From: an uncultured SAR86 cluster bacterium
GTDB taxonomy: Bacteria; Pseudomonadota; Gammaproteobacteria; Magnimaribacterales; D2472
Reading direction: 5' to 3'
Length of the DNA: 64,000 nucleotides
Assembly: GCA_905478035.1 (NCBI GenBank)
Contig: CAJQGX010000011.1
Span: forward strand, 1 to 64,000
The notes under the pieces were generated by a model that searched no databases, was not told where the DNA came from, and saw nothing but the letters and a program-made list of their open reading frames with translations. How positions within the stretch are numbered: the stretch's first letter is position 1; each line of letters opens with the position of its first letter. Below are positions 8,426-17,499 of this stretch, in pieces. A program made the position numbers and the translations under genes.

Positions 8426-9182
8426 AAGAATAATACCCTGCCTTGATGTTAAAGATGGTGTTGTAGTGAAAGGTATAAAATTTTTGAACCACAAAAAAGT
8501 AGGTTCTATTATTGATATGGCAAAAAAATATTCTGATGAGGGTGCAGATGAGCTTGTTTTTTATGATATTAGCGCAAGCACAAAGGATGCGCTGGTCTCT
8601 AAAAAATGGGTTGAAGAAATTGCAAGAAATATAAATATTCCATTTTGTGTAGCTGGCGGCATAAATGATGTTGAAAACGCTAGACTAATTCTAAATTCTG
8701 GAGCAGATAAGGTTTCTGTAAACAGCCCTGCTATAGAGAATCCATTGCTTATTCAAGATTTAGCTAAGACTTTTGGTAGCCAATGCGTAACGGTAGGAAT
8801 TGACTCAATGGAAATTGATGGTAAATATTTTATTTATTCAAAAACTGGAGATATTAAAACCAGAACTAATACTAAAATATTAACGAAAGATTGGATTAAA
8901 AAAATTCAAGTCCTTGGTGCTGGAGAAATTGTTCTTAATTGCATGAACCAAGATGGAGTTAAAAATGGTTATGACATTAATCAATTAAATTATTTAAAGA
9001 GCTCTATAAAGGTTCCTTTAATTGCTTCTGGTGGCGCTGGCTCAAAAATAGATTTTTATGATGTCTTCTGTAAAACAAATATAAGTGGAGCATTGGCAGC
9101 ATCTGTGTTTCATTCAAATGATATTCCAATTAAAGATCTAAAAAACTATCTAATCAAAAGAAATATAAATATAAGGAAATAA
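8415..9182 (+). CDS. hisF: Imidazole glycerol phosphate synthase, cyclase subunit (HisF)
   Basis: This 255-residue barrel begins LTKRIIPCLDVKDGVVVKG, whose Asp is the cyclase catalytic residue. Phosphate-binding loops are AGGINDVENA and ASGGAGSKID. The second catalytic region is usually a TSMDRDGT-like motif; here it reads LNCMNQDGVKNGYD, keeping the Asp-Gly. With HisH it makes imidazole glycerol phosphate and AICAR. It ends one base before hisIE. Confidence 0.96.
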   Translation: MLTKRIIPCLDVKDGVVVKGIKFLNHKKVGSIIDMAKKYSDEGADELVFYDISASTKDALVSKKWVEEIARNINIPFCVAGGINDVENARLILNSGADKVSVNSPAIENPLLIQDLAKTFGSQCVTVGIDSMEIDGKYFIYSKTGDIKTRTNTKILTKDWIKKIQVLGAGEIVLNCMNQDGVKNGYDINQLNYLKSSIKVPLIASGGAGSKIDFYDVFCKTNISGALAASVFHSNDIPIKDLKNYLIKRNINIRK

Positions 9183-9183
9183 T

Positions 9184-9783
9184 ATGGACTATAACAATAT
9201 TAAATGGGATGACAGAGGCTTAATACCTGCTGTAATTCAAGATAATACAACCTCATCTGTATTGATGGTTGGTTACATGAATAGAGACTCGTTAAAGATA
9301 ACTATAGAATCCGGTGAAGTTACTTTTTTTAGTAGATCAAAAAATAGGCTTTGGACAAAAGGAGAAGAGTCAGGTAACAAGTTAATGCTTAGCGATATTG
9401 GCTTAGATTGCGACAAAGATACATTATTAGTTAAGGCTTTACCTCTTGGCCCTACCTGTCACACAGGCACTACATCATGTTTTGATGATAAATTCCTATG
9501 CACAGATATGATTAAAAATCTTGAGGGAATAATAGATGAACGTGCTGCATCTACTAATACTAATTCATACATAGTTAGCCTTTTTAATAAGGGAGTTAAA
9601 GAAATTGCAAAAAAAGTAAATGAAGAAGCTGGTGAAACAGCCATATCAGCAGTATCAAATGATGGAAGAATTATAGAAGAAGCAGCAGATCTTGTTTTCC
9701 ATTTATTGGTTCTTTTAAGATCTCAAAATAAAACTATGAAAGATGTTACCGATAAACTATATGAAAGAAGTATTAATCAATAG
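9184..9783 (+). CDS. hisIE: Bifunctional PR-AMP cyclohydrolase / PR-ATP pyrophosphatase (HisIE)
   Basis: The 199-residue protein fuses the HisI domain (VLMVGYMNRDSL, FFSRSKNRLWTKGEESGN, the metal-binding CDKDTLL and LPLGPTCHTGTTSCF) with a C-terminal HisE MazG-like helical domain (KKVNEEAGETAISA, EEAADLVFHLLVLL). It carries out steps two and three of the pathway. It is the last gene of the operon and overlaps the convergent GH16 gene by 11 bp, with no obvious terminator. Confidence 0.97.
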   Translation: MDYNNIKWDDRGLIPAVIQDNTTSSVLMVGYMNRDSLKITIESGEVTFFSRSKNRLWTKGEESGNKLMLSDIGLDCDKDTLLVKALPLGPTCHTGTTSCFDDKFLCTDMIKNLEGIIDERAASTNTNSYIVSLFNKGVKEIAKKVNEEAGETAISAVSNDGRIIEEAADLVFHLLVLLRSQNKTMKDVTDKLYERSINQ

Positions 9784-11083
9784 ATTTATATTCAATATAA
9801 TCAATTACTAACCTCCCCCTATCCGGGTCTTCTAGGTTAGAACACTCATTATCATGACAAAACATAGAGGTATCAACACCAAAAGTATCAAAGTCTCCAC
9901 CAGATGCAACATTTAATAATAAGTAAAATTTTTCATTAAACGGATAATAGTTGTTATTAAATTCAGTTGAATCTGATGATTCTTCATAGAAAGGTGATTC
10001 TTGTGTATCTAAATACATTTTTATAGAATTTTCTCTCCATTCAAATGTTACAGAATGAAATTTGTCTTGAAAATTAACTGAATTTGGAACGGTTTCAGAT
10101 TTGTTAATCATTACTCTATTAAGTGAATTTCCAAAATGAAGAGTCGAGCCAATTTCATTTGCAACTCTTCCTCTGGCTTCCATTAAGTCTATTTCACCAT
10201 CAGTAGGCCAGGATTTAGTACCTTCAATAAAACCCTGTGGGAGCATCCATAGTGCTGGCCAATGACCAGTACCATCAGGAACTTTAAAACATATTGTAAT
10301 GCGAGATGGTTTATCAAAAATTTTCTTTGATGATGTAATAATTCTTGCTGAAGTATGAGGCCATTCATAAGAGCAACTTCCATCAGCACAAAATGGATCT
10401 TGGAAAATATTAGTCTCATTAAATATAGGTTGAATTTTTAGGTAGCCATCCTCGATAAATAGATTTTCTGTTGAATTTAAAGATGCATTATAATTTTTTG
10501 CATACCCCTCTCCAGGACCTGTGTAATATTGAAGTTCATTGTTACCCCAGCCACTAATCCATGAGCCATCACTAGCATTAAAACCATTACCTAATTGATA
10601 AGTAAATGTATCATTATCTAAAACATCTGAATCAAAATTTTCTAACCAGTAATTTGATGAATCATTTAAAGGATCTTTACAATAGGAAGGTTTATCCTCG
10701 CTATAAATATCGGACCCATCAACAGAAGATACTTCTACTGTTAAAGTACTTGTTGCATTAGATGTTCCACTTGCACCAGAGCATGTCAAAGTGAATGAAT
10801 AGGTTTTGGCCTCATCGAGTGTAATATCCTCAGATCCATTTAATGATTTTGTCCCACTCCAGTCACCAGAAGCAGAACAAGAGCTTGTATTACTTGTTGT
10901 CCAAGATAATGTTACTGAAGTATTAATTGATACAGAACTAGCAGTTGATGAGAATGTGTTAATCATTGGATTTGATGGCATTCCAGTTCCACCACTGTTG
11001 TCGCTTGATGAGCCGCCCATACCTCCACCACCACCACATGAAACTATAAATAAACTAATAAGGATATAAAATTTAATTTTCAT
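9773..11083 (-). CDS. GH16-family lipoprotein, probable endo-beta-1,3-glucanase (laminarinase)
   Basis: The 436-residue protein has a short lipoprotein signal (FIVSC, lipid Cys16) and a Gly/Ser-rich tether. An immunoglobulin-like domain follows (about 40-120, with a Cys69/Cys101 pair), then a GH16 catalytic domain (about 140-436). The catalytic box is DGEIDLMEARG, giving nucleophile E297, D299 and acid/base E302. Supporting motifs are the FDSDVLD entry, HWPALWMLP and GRLVIDYIEY. The layout is close to marine laminarinases that hydrolyse the algal storage glucan laminarin; substrate specificity is inferred. No TonB-dependent receptor or other glucan-use gene is adjacent. It is probably exposed on the outer membrane. 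Confidence 0.88.
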   Translation of the reverse strand: MKIKFYILISLFIVSCGGGGGMGGSSSDNSGGTGMPSNPMINTFSSTASSVSINTSVTLSWTTSNTSSCSASGDWSGTKSLNGSEDITLDEAKTYSFTLTCSGASGTSNATSTLTVEVSSVDGSDIYSEDKPSYCKDPLNDSSNYWLENFDSDVLDNDTFTYQLGNGFNASDGSWISGWGNNELQYYTGPGEGYAKNYNASLNSTENLFIEDGYLKIQPIFNETNIFQDPFCADGSCSYEWPHTSARIITSSKKIFDKPSRITICFKVPDGTGHWPALWMLPQGFIEGTKSWPTDGEIDLMEARGRVANEIGSTLHFGNSLNRVMINKSETVPNSVNFQDKFHSVTFEWRENSIKMYLDTQESPFYEESSDSTEFNNNYYPFNEKFYLLLNVASGGDFDTFGVDTSMFCHDNECSNLEDPDRGRLVIDYIEYKSID

Positions 11084-11166
11084 TGAATATGTTAATAAAA
11101 TTTAAGGACTAGGCAATTTTATAGATATAAAAAATATTATCTAGTGAATATGTAATCTAAGCTAAA

Positions 11167-12837
11167 TTAATTTTGATTTATAAATTCATTAGTTAAATTT
11201 TTCATTTCTTTTCTTAGAACGAAAAGTGCTATTAAGTTTGGAATAGAGACTAAAGCTACAACCACATAAGCAATATTCCACACTATTGTTGTATCTATCA
11301 CGGCCGCTAAAATAAAACATAAAACATAAAAATTTCTATACCAAAATACGCCCTTCTCACCAAAAATATATGCTGTAGATCTATCTCCGTAATAACACCA
11401 GGTTATTGCAGTAGAAAAAGCAAATAAAAGCAGTGCTATTGCAACCAATTTACCACCATAATCGCCAAATGTTCCTTGTGAAAAGGCTTTAGCTGTAAGT
11501 TCAGCAGAACTAACCAATGATTTACCTTCTATTAAAACTGGTTCTATAACTTTGCCATTAACAACATTCAAAGATCCTGAGTATAAATTTTTGTCAGCAT
11601 TATTTTTAATAACAACATTTTCAGCAATTGATCTTGAATGGAGGACTGTGATGTCAGAATTAAGTAACTTGCCTTCTTCTATATTTATTATTCCAGAGAA
11701 CTCATTTACGTCAGATTCAATAGATTGAACATATCTTGTTAGTTGATTCATATGATCAGGATAAATATATGTCCCATCAATATTTTCTTGATCACTGTAT
11801 ATCCCATCAAGAATAACCATATCTGTTTTTGAAAATGTAGTATCAAATTTCTCAGTCCAAACACCACTTGATAAAATAACCAAGGCTGTAACACTACAAA
11901 CAACAATAGTATCAATAAATGGCTCTAGTATTGAAACAACTCCTTGATCTATAGATGTATTTTTTGACGACGCATGCGCAATAGGAGAAGATCCTTGTCC
12001 AGCCTCATTCGAATATAACCCTCTAGCTACACCATATTTTAAACTCATAGCAAAGCTTGCACCTAAGAATCCACCAACAGCAGCAGAGCCAGTGAATACT
12101 TGTGCAAAAATAGCATTAAATGATGGAATAATATTTTGATAATTTTCTATAAGGATAACCAAGGCTCCTCCAAAATATATTAAACCCATAATTGGAATAA
12201 TCTTACTTGCCACAGAAGCAATTCTTTTTATGCCACCAATGATAATAATCCAAAGTAAAACCCCTAAAAACAAACCAGTAAATAATTTTGGAACTGCAAA
12301 CTCAGTATTCATAACAAGAGCTATATTATTGATTTGAGGCATATTTCCTGAACCAATAGCAGTAATCATCATTAAAAAAGCAAAAAGTATTCCTGCCCAT
12401 TTCATATTTAAAGCATGCTCTATGTAATACATAGGCCCGCCTGATATTGACCCATCTTCAAGTTTGGTTCTATATTTATGACCCATTGTTACTTCTACAA
12501 ATTTGGTAGTCATACCAAAAATTGCTGTTATCCACATCCAGAATATTGCTGCAGGACCACCAGTCCATATAGCTAAAGCAACACCACCTATATTTCCTGT
12601 TCCTACTGCACCAGACATCGCTGTTGTAAGAGCCTCAAAAGCAGTTGTCTCGCCCTCTGCATCTGATTTAGTATTTTTTCCAGATACTAGTTTCCATGCT
12701 TTACCAAAAAATTTAAATTGAGGAAAGCCAAGATAAATAGTAAAGAATATACCTGTACCCACTAATAGAATTGGAAACCACCAAGATCCACTTAAATTAC
12801 TATCTAATAATAATAAAAATTCATTAAATTGATTCAT
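11167..12837 (-). CDS. Alanine/glycine:cation symporter (AGCS family) with large insertion
   Basis: A sodium-coupled amino-acid importer of the inner membrane. The family core is clear: FEALTTAMSGAVGTGNIGGVALAIWTGGPAAIFWMW near the N terminus, then GLYSNEAGQGSSPIAHA. Family members usually have 440-500 residues; this one has 556 because a hydrophilic block of about 115 residues (roughly 331-447) sits between two membrane segments just before KAFSQGTFGDYGGKLVAIALLLFAFSTAITWCYYGD. The insert has no cysteines and no motif I recognise. It is probably exposed to one side of the membrane. The gene lies 9 bp downstream of the glutaredoxin gene. Confidence 0.93.
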   Translation of the reverse strand: MNQFNEFLLLLDSNLSGSWWFPILLVGTGIFFTIYLGFPQFKFFGKAWKLVSGKNTKSDAEGETTAFEALTTAMSGAVGTGNIGGVALAIWTGGPAAIFWMWITAIFGMTTKFVEVTMGHKYRTKLEDGSISGGPMYYIEHALNMKWAGILFAFLMMITAIGSGNMPQINNIALVMNTEFAVPKLFTGLFLGVLLWIIIIGGIKRIASVASKIIPIMGLIYFGGALVILIENYQNIIPSFNAIFAQVFTGSAAVGGFLGASFAMSLKYGVARGLYSNEAGQGSSPIAHASSKNTSIDQGVVSILEPFIDTIVVCSVTALVILSSGVWTEKFDTTFSKTDMVILDGIYSDQENIDGTYIYPDHMNQLTRYVQSIESDVNEFSGIINIEEGKLLNSDITVLHSRSIAENVVIKNNADKNLYSGSLNVVNGKVIEPVLIEGKSLVSSAELTAKAFSQGTFGDYGGKLVAIALLLFAFSTAITWCYYGDRSTAYIFGEKGVFWYRNFYVLCFILAAVIDTTIVWNIAYVVVALVSIPNLIALFVLRKEMKNLTNEFINQN

Positions 12838-12846
12838 ATTTACCCC

Positions 12847-13068
12847 TTACCTTTGTGACCAAGCTTCTAATTCTGTATATCCACCAATTAACTCACCTTC
12901 AATTTTTATTTGAGGAAAAGTTCTAGCTGTTGGAAACATTTCAAAGAATTCCTCTCTAGTAAAATCTTCATCTAATTGTTTGTATGAGTATTCATAACTC
13001 TCACGTTCGCATAAAAGCTTTGCTTTGTCGCAATATGGGCAAAATGTTTTTCCGTAAATTTCAATCAT
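12847..13068 (-). CDS. Glutaredoxin (dithiol, CPYC)
   Basis: This 73-residue thioredoxin-fold protein has the active site CPYC (residues 10-13), the cis-Pro loop ARTFPQIKIEG and the GSH-binding end IGGYTELEAW. It reduces disulfides and glutathione mixed disulfides in the cytoplasm. The length and the TFPQI/GGYTEL pattern are typical of GrxC/GrxA-type proteins. It sits upstream of the symporter on the same strand and is divergent from the SDR gene. Confidence 0.93.
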   Translation of the reverse strand: MIEIYGKTFCPYCDKAKLLCERESYEYSYKQLDEDFTREEFFEMFPTARTFPQIKIEGELIGGYTELEAWSQR

Positions 13069-13107
13069 GTTAGTATTTCCTTAATATTAATTAATTATAA
13101 TCAAAAA

Positions 13108-13875
13108 ATGTCATTATTTAACCTAAAAAACAAATCTATTCTTATTACTGGCTCTTCAAGAGGTATTGGAAAATCAATTGCATTACATTCAGCTATGCAT
13201 GGGGCAAAAGTTATCATCTCATCTAGAAAGATAGATGCCTGTATCGAAACCGCTAATGAAATTAATAAAGAGGTTGGTGATGAGGTTGCATATCCAATAC
13301 CATGCAATATAAGTGACTCAAATCAGCTTGAAGAACTTGTCTCTAAAACAATAGACCTATTAGGTGGAATTGATACTTTAGTTTGTAACGCCGCAACTAA
13401 TACACATATGGGTTCTATGCTAGATATGACAGATGATCAGTTTGATAAGGTTATGAACAATAATATTAAATCTACCCAGAAATTATGTAATCTTTGTATA
13501 CCTCATATGAAAGAGAAAAAAGATGGCTCTATAATTATTATATCAAGCATAGCAGCTATAAAAGGGAGCCCTATATTAGGCGCCTACAATATAAGTAAAG
13601 CAGCAGATGTAATGATAGTAAAAAATATCGCTGCTGAATTTGGCCAATTTAATATAAGAGCAAATTCAATTGCCCCGGGTTTAATAAAAACAGATTTTGC
13701 TAAAGGATTATGGGAAAACCCTGATATTTTAAAAACTGTTCTTGGAACTACTCCAATGAAAAGAATAGGAGAAGCAGAAGAAATTGCGGGTGTTGCAGTA
13801 ATGCTTGCCTCTAAAGCTGGAAGTTATATAAATGGCGAAACTATAGTTGTCGATGGCGGAACGACTATTGCTTAA
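13108..13875 (+). CDS. Short-chain dehydrogenase/reductase (SDR), substrate unknown
   Basis: A 255-residue classical SDR with the NAD(P)-binding TGSSRGIG, the NNNIK/CNAAT segment, the catalytic Ser (IIISSIAAIKG) and YNISK catalytic Tyr-Lys pair, and the C-terminal INGETIVVDGGTTIA. It resembles FabG but lies alone, away from fatty-acid genes; a true fabG is present at 16783. The nearest well-known relatives by sequence style are DHRS4-like or glucose-dehydrogenase-like SDRs, but the substrate cannot be told. It overlaps holB tail to tail by 11 bp. Confidence 0.85.
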   Translation: MSLFNLKNKSILITGSSRGIGKSIALHSAMHGAKVIISSRKIDACIETANEINKEVGDEVAYPIPCNISDSNQLEELVSKTIDLLGGIDTLVCNAATNTHMGSMLDMTDDQFDKVMNNNIKSTQKLCNLCIPHMKEKKDGSIIIISSIAAIKGSPILGAYNISKAADVMIVKNIAAEFGQFNIRANSIAPGLIKTDFAKGLWENPDILKTVLGTTPMKRIGEAEEIAGVAVMLASKAGSYINGETIVVDGGTTIA

Positions 13876-14845
13876 TTGATATTTTTAGCTGACTAAAAAA
13901 GTAATTAAGCACATAAGTTTCATTAATAGAGCTGACTGAATAAAAGTCAAATCTAAGACTATTTAGCTCATCAATAATATTAGAAATTTTTAATTTATTA
14001 AAATTAGCTTTATTAAATATTTGATATGATCCACTTAAATCATCTCCTATCACCCTAGATTTTAATAAGATTTTTAAAAATTCAATTAAATAATTTATTT
14101 TTTGTATAAAATTTATATTTATATCATTTATGTCTTTTAATGTTTGAGTTTGATCTGATTTATTAAATAAAAAAGCCTCTATAAAAGTAACAAAATCTTT
14201 GTAAGAATTATGATTATCATTTTGTATGTCTTCTAGGATATTAAATGGGGTTGCAAAGCTAGGAAAATCTATTGCAGTGTATTCAGTAATACCAATATCT
14301 GATAACCAATCATTAATTTGATTAGTTGTTAAATTTTTTATATTTAATAGCTGACATCTACTATAAATAGTTTGGTTAAGGGATCTTGGTCTATTTGTTG
14401 TCATAATAATGTAAGAGAAGGATGCTGGTTCCTCCAGTGATTTAAGTAATGCGTTTTGAGCTTCATTAGTCATAATGTCAGCATTGTGGATAAGAACTAC
14501 CTTATTCTTTGCTAGAGAGGGAGTAAGATTTAAAAAAGATATAACATCTCTAAACCCCTTCTCATCATCCCAATTCTTAGCGCCCTTTCTTCTGCTTATA
14601 TCATTAACACCAAGCTTATCTTTATCCAGAACATAAAAATCAGGATGCGACTCTGTTTTAATTAAATGTTTATGGTCATCTGAACTTCTTTGTGATTTGT
14701 TTAGAATAATGTATTCACATATTTTATTCGCAAGAATATGTTTTCCAACTCCGCTTGGTCCATTTATTATGATTCCATGTGGTAGGTTATCAAAATTTAT
14801 TGTTTTGAAAATATCATTTAACCATGTACATTTTTCTAAATTCAT
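13865..14845 (-). CDS. holB: DNA polymerase III delta' subunit (HolB)
   Basis: This 326-residue clamp-loader ATPase-like subunit has the P-loop GPSGVGKH, the sensor region VVLIHNADIMTNEAQNALLKSLEEP and the TTNRPRSLNQTIYSRCQ segment. E. coli delta' carries a four-Cys zinc module right after the P-loop helix; here the equivalent stretch (LNKSQRSSDDHKHLIKTESHPDF) has no Cys, so the zinc site appears lost. The order mltG-tmk-holB is the usual gammaproteobacterial one, with 4-bp overlaps. Confidence 0.9.
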   Translation of the reverse strand: MNLEKCTWLNDIFKTINFDNLPHGIIINGPSGVGKHILANKICEYIILNKSQRSSDDHKHLIKTESHPDFYVLDKDKLGVNDISRRKGAKNWDDEKGFRDVISFLNLTPSLAKNKVVLIHNADIMTNEAQNALLKSLEEPASFSYIIMTTNRPRSLNQTIYSRCQLLNIKNLTTNQINDWLSDIGITEYTAIDFPSFATPFNILEDIQNDNHNSYKDFVTFIEAFLFNKSDQTQTLKDINDININFIQKINYLIEFLKILLKSRVIGDDLSGSYQIFNKANFNKLKISNIIDELNSLRFDFYSVSSINETYVLNYFFSQLKISIKQ

Positions 14846-15438
14846 AAAAGCTTACTTACTTCTTTAATAATTTCTTTATTAATATCTTCAATCGATCCCA
14901 TGGCATCTATTACTTTGATTCTTTCTGGTTGAGACTTAGCTATTTCAAGATAACCTTGTCTTACATTCTCAAAAAACTCATCACCAGAAGATTCAATTCT
15001 ATCTTTCACATCATCAATCTTTCTTTTAAAACCATTTTCAACACTGATATCTAAAAGGAAAGTTAAATCTGGTTGAGGGCAGTTTATAAAAGAAATCAAG
15101 TTATTGATAAAATCAACTGAGAGGCCTCTTCCAAAACCTTGATATGCAACAGAAGCATCATAAAATCTATCAAACAAAATAAAGTCTGTATTTGAAATCT
15201 TAACTTTTTCTGATATTAGCTGAGCTCTTGCAGCAAACATTAATAATAATTCTGATTCCTTAGAAAGATTTTCTTTTGAATCAAGAAGTATTGATCTAAT
15301 ATTTTCTCCAATAACAGTCGATCCAGGCTCTCTAAATATAGATGCTGATAAACCCCTCGATTCAATATAATCTTTTAATAAATTAATTTGCGTAGATTTA
15401 CCGACACCCTCAATACCTTCAAAAGTAATTATCTTCAT
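14842..15438 (-). CDS. tmk: Thymidylate kinase (Tmk)
   Basis: This 198-residue kinase phosphorylates dTMP to dTDP. It has the P-loop FEGIEGVGKSTQ, the DRX-type motif FDRFYDASVAYQGFGRGL, and FREPGST, where the dTMP-binding Arg-Glu lies. The ends overlap mltG and holB by 4 bp each, so translation of the three genes is probably coupled. Confidence 0.97.
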   Translation of the reverse strand: MKIITFEGIEGVGKSTQINLLKDYIESRGLSASIFREPGSTVIGENIRSILLDSKENLSKESELLLMFAARAQLISEKVKISNTDFILFDRFYDASVAYQGFGRGLSVDFINNLISFINCPQPDLTFLLDISVENGFKRKIDDVKDRIESSGDEFFENVRQGYLEIAKSQPERIKVIDAMGSIEDINKEIIKEVSKLL

Positions 15439-16391
15439 TTATTTAAACCCAATTTTTCTATCATGTTCAGATGTTCTGTGTATGTTTTTGAAAAATGATG
15501 AGAGGTTGGAGAATCTGCAACAAAAAACAAATAATCTCCTGGGACACTTTTTATAGCTGCTTCAATTGATGAAATCGAAGACATTGCAATAGGTGTTGGA
15601 GGAAGTCCATTAATCATATACGTATTATATAAATTATTTTTATTTAGAATATCAGATTTTTTTATATCGCCATCAAATTTAGGCAATAAACCATAAATAA
15701 TTGTCGGGTCAGCTTGAAGACGCATACCAAGTATTATTCTTTTTAAAAAAACTGATGCAATTAATTCCTTTTCTTCTATATTACCTGCCTCTTTTTCAAT
15801 AATAGATGCAAGAATAATGGCTTCATTTATATTCTTTAATGGATTTTCTTTAGGCTTCTCCTCCCATAATATATTTACAACGTCATAAAATCGATCATGA
15901 CTTGCTTGGAGAATAGTGGAGGCCTCCATTGAGTCTTTGTAGAAGTATGTATCGGTATATAAAATTCCTTCTTTAAAAGGGAATTTGGAATTAACACAGT
16001 CTAGCTTTTTACAATTAACCTCTAAGAAACTTTCTCCAAGTAGATCATTGATTTCATAGATATTTGTTCCATCTTGAATTACTAATTTATGAGTAACAGT
16101 AGAGCCTTCATTAAAAATGATAAATATTTTTTTTAAAGTAATTCCATTAATTTCATATTGACCTATTTTAAAACTATCAAGATTATGAGTTTTAAGAAAG
16201 ATTTTAAAAAAAAATTTATCGATTAGAGATTCTGGCTTTAATTTTTTTAAAATGCTGCCCATTGTATTGCCCTCTTTTATATAAAAGTAAGAGCTATCAA
16301 AATCGGGTTTATAATTTATAAATGCTACATATGGGCCAATAAAAGATATTAATATTATTAAAATAAAATTAATGTAGTAGAAGATTTTCAT
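15435..16391 (-). CDS. mltG: Endolytic murein transglycosylase MltG
   Basis: A 318-residue inner-membrane protein with one N-terminal transmembrane helix (about residues 4-24). The YceG domain shows FKEGILYTDTYFYKD, the catalytic-site region ILASIIEKEAGN, then RLQADPTIIYGL and YNTYMINGLPPTPIAMSSISSIEAA. It cleaves nascent glycan strands and may terminate their elongation. In most gammaproteobacteria pabC and fabF lie between acpP and mltG; here the next upstream gene is acpP itself, separated by a terminator-like hairpin. Confidence 0.95.
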   Translation of the reverse strand: MKIFYYINFILIILISFIGPYVAFINYKPDFDSSYFYIKEGNTMGSILKKLKPESLIDKFFFKIFLKTHNLDSFKIGQYEINGITLKKIFIIFNEGSTVTHKLVIQDGTNIYEINDLLGESFLEVNCKKLDCVNSKFPFKEGILYTDTYFYKDSMEASTILQASHDRFYDVVNILWEEKPKENPLKNINEAIILASIIEKEAGNIEEKELIASVFLKRIILGMRLQADPTIIYGLLPKFDGDIKKSDILNKNNLYNTYMINGLPPTPIAMSSISSIEAAIKSVPGDYLFFVADSPTSHHFSKTYTEHLNMIEKLGLNK

Positions 16392-16415
16392 TGATACTTA
16401 TAGTCTCATAAATAA

Positions 16416-16444
16416 AAAAAGGATTCTATTTAAGAATCCTTTTT
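16416..16444 (-). terminator. Intrinsic terminator between acpP and mltG
   Basis: An 11-bp perfect inverted repeat AAAAAGGATTC / GAATCCTTTTT with a 7-base loop, A/T-rich on both sides, can act in either direction. For the leftward genes it lies just after acpP and would end or attenuate the rpmF-fabD-fabG-acpP transcript before mltG. A second inverted repeat, ATCATTTC-AAGTA-GAAATGAT, sits at 16448-16468, between this hairpin and the acpP stop. Confidence 0.75.
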
Positions 16445-16491
16445 AAAATCATTTCAAGTAGAAATGATAGATAGTTTTTAACTAATCTTAT

Positions 16492-16722
16492 TTAAGAGTG
16501 CGAATTTATATAATCAACTGCTTCATTGACAGTTGATATCTTTTCAGCATCCTCATCTGCAATTTCAAGATCAAATTCCTCTTCTAATGCCATAACCAAT
16601 TCAACAGTATCTAAAGAATCAGCACCAAGATCATCAACAAATGATGAATCGCTTTGTATTTCATCAATAGATGAACCGAGTTGGTCACTTACAATTTTTT
16701 TTACTTTATCTTCAACGCTCAT
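16492..16722 (-). CDS. acpP: Acyl carrier protein (AcpP)
   Basis: The 76-residue acidic helical carrier begins [11 protein letters not shown] and has the phosphopantetheine site DSLD in [21 protein letters not shown] chose the ATG at 16722 because GGGAGA lies six to eleven bases upstream; a possible TTG start four codons earlier overlaps that Shine-Dalgarno sequence. It carries acyl intermediates for fatty acid synthesis. It follows fabG and is ended by a hairpin. Confidence 0.97.
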   Translation of the reverse strand: MSVEDKVKKIVSDQLGSSIDEIQSDSSFVDDLGADSLDTVELVMALEEEFDLEIADEDAEKISTVNEAVDYINSHS

Positions 16723-16782
16723 AATTTCTCCCAATTGAAAAGGATTGCATTTTACATCTAATCTTCAAAAGATGCACATTTA

Positions 16783-17499
16783 TTAGTACATAAATAATCC
16801 ACCATCAACCGATATAGTTTGCCCAGTAATGTACCTAGCACCATCACTAGCCAAAAAGGCAACTAAATCAGCTACATCTGATGGGTTTCCAAGTCTATTT
16901 AAAGGAATACTCTCTATAATTTTATCTTTTGAATCGTTATCTAAAAAAGATGTCATGTCAGTCTCTATAAATCCAGGTGCGACTGAATTAACTGTTATGC
17001 CTCTAGAACCAACTTCTTTTGCTAATGATTTGGTAAATCCGCTCAGTCCAGCTTTTGCTGAAGAATAATTTACTTGTCCTGGATTACCCATTAAGCCTGA
17101 AACAGAAGAAATATTAATAATCCTACCATCCCTATTTTTAATCATATTTTTAATAAAAGCTTTAGTAAGATTAAATGTGCCAGTTAGATTTGTTGATAAG
17201 ACATTATCCCAGTCTTCATCTTTCATTCTTAAAAAAATTTGATCTGATGTTATACCTGCATTATTAATTAAAACATCTGGTAACAAATTTTGTTCTTTTA
17301 AGGAAATGGCTGCAGCTTTTATAGATTCTCTGCAAGTTATATCAAGTTTTAAAGGAATTAGATTCTCTAAAGTTGAATCAAATTTAAATTCATTTCTTGC
17401 TGTACCGATTACCTTGAATCCAATATTTGCTAGATGAATCGCTATGGATAATCCTATTCCCCTTGAGGCACCAGAAATTAATACAATTTTATTGTTCAT
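16783..17499 (-). CDS. fabG: 3-oxoacyl-ACP reductase (FabG)
   Basis: The SDR enzyme of about 238 residues has SGASRGIG, NNAGIT, the catalytic Ser in INISSVSGLMGN, the YSSAK pair and the end ITGQTISVDGGLFM. It performs the first reduction of the fatty-acid elongation cycle with NADPH. The ATG at 17499 is preferred over a TTG four codons upstream. It overlaps the fabD stop by 11 bp, and its place between fabD and acpP confirms the identity. Confidence 0.96.
   Translation of the reverse strand: MNNKIVLISGASRGIGLSIAIHLANIGFKVIGTARNEFKFDSTLENLIPLKLDITCRESIKAAAISLKEQNLLPDVLINNAGITSDQIFLRMKDEDWDNVLSTNLTGTFNLTKAFIKNMIKNRDGRIINISSVSGLMGNPGQVNYSSAKAGLSGFTKSLAKEVGSRGITVNSVAPGFIETDMTSFLDNDSKDKIIESIPLNRLGNPSDVADLVAFLASDGARYITGQTISVDGGLFMY

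Noticed and set aside
13108..13875. Second fabG at 13108
   Set aside because: It has general SDR motifs but lies alone, and the cluster-linked fabG is at 16783; a fatty-acid role for this copy is not supported.
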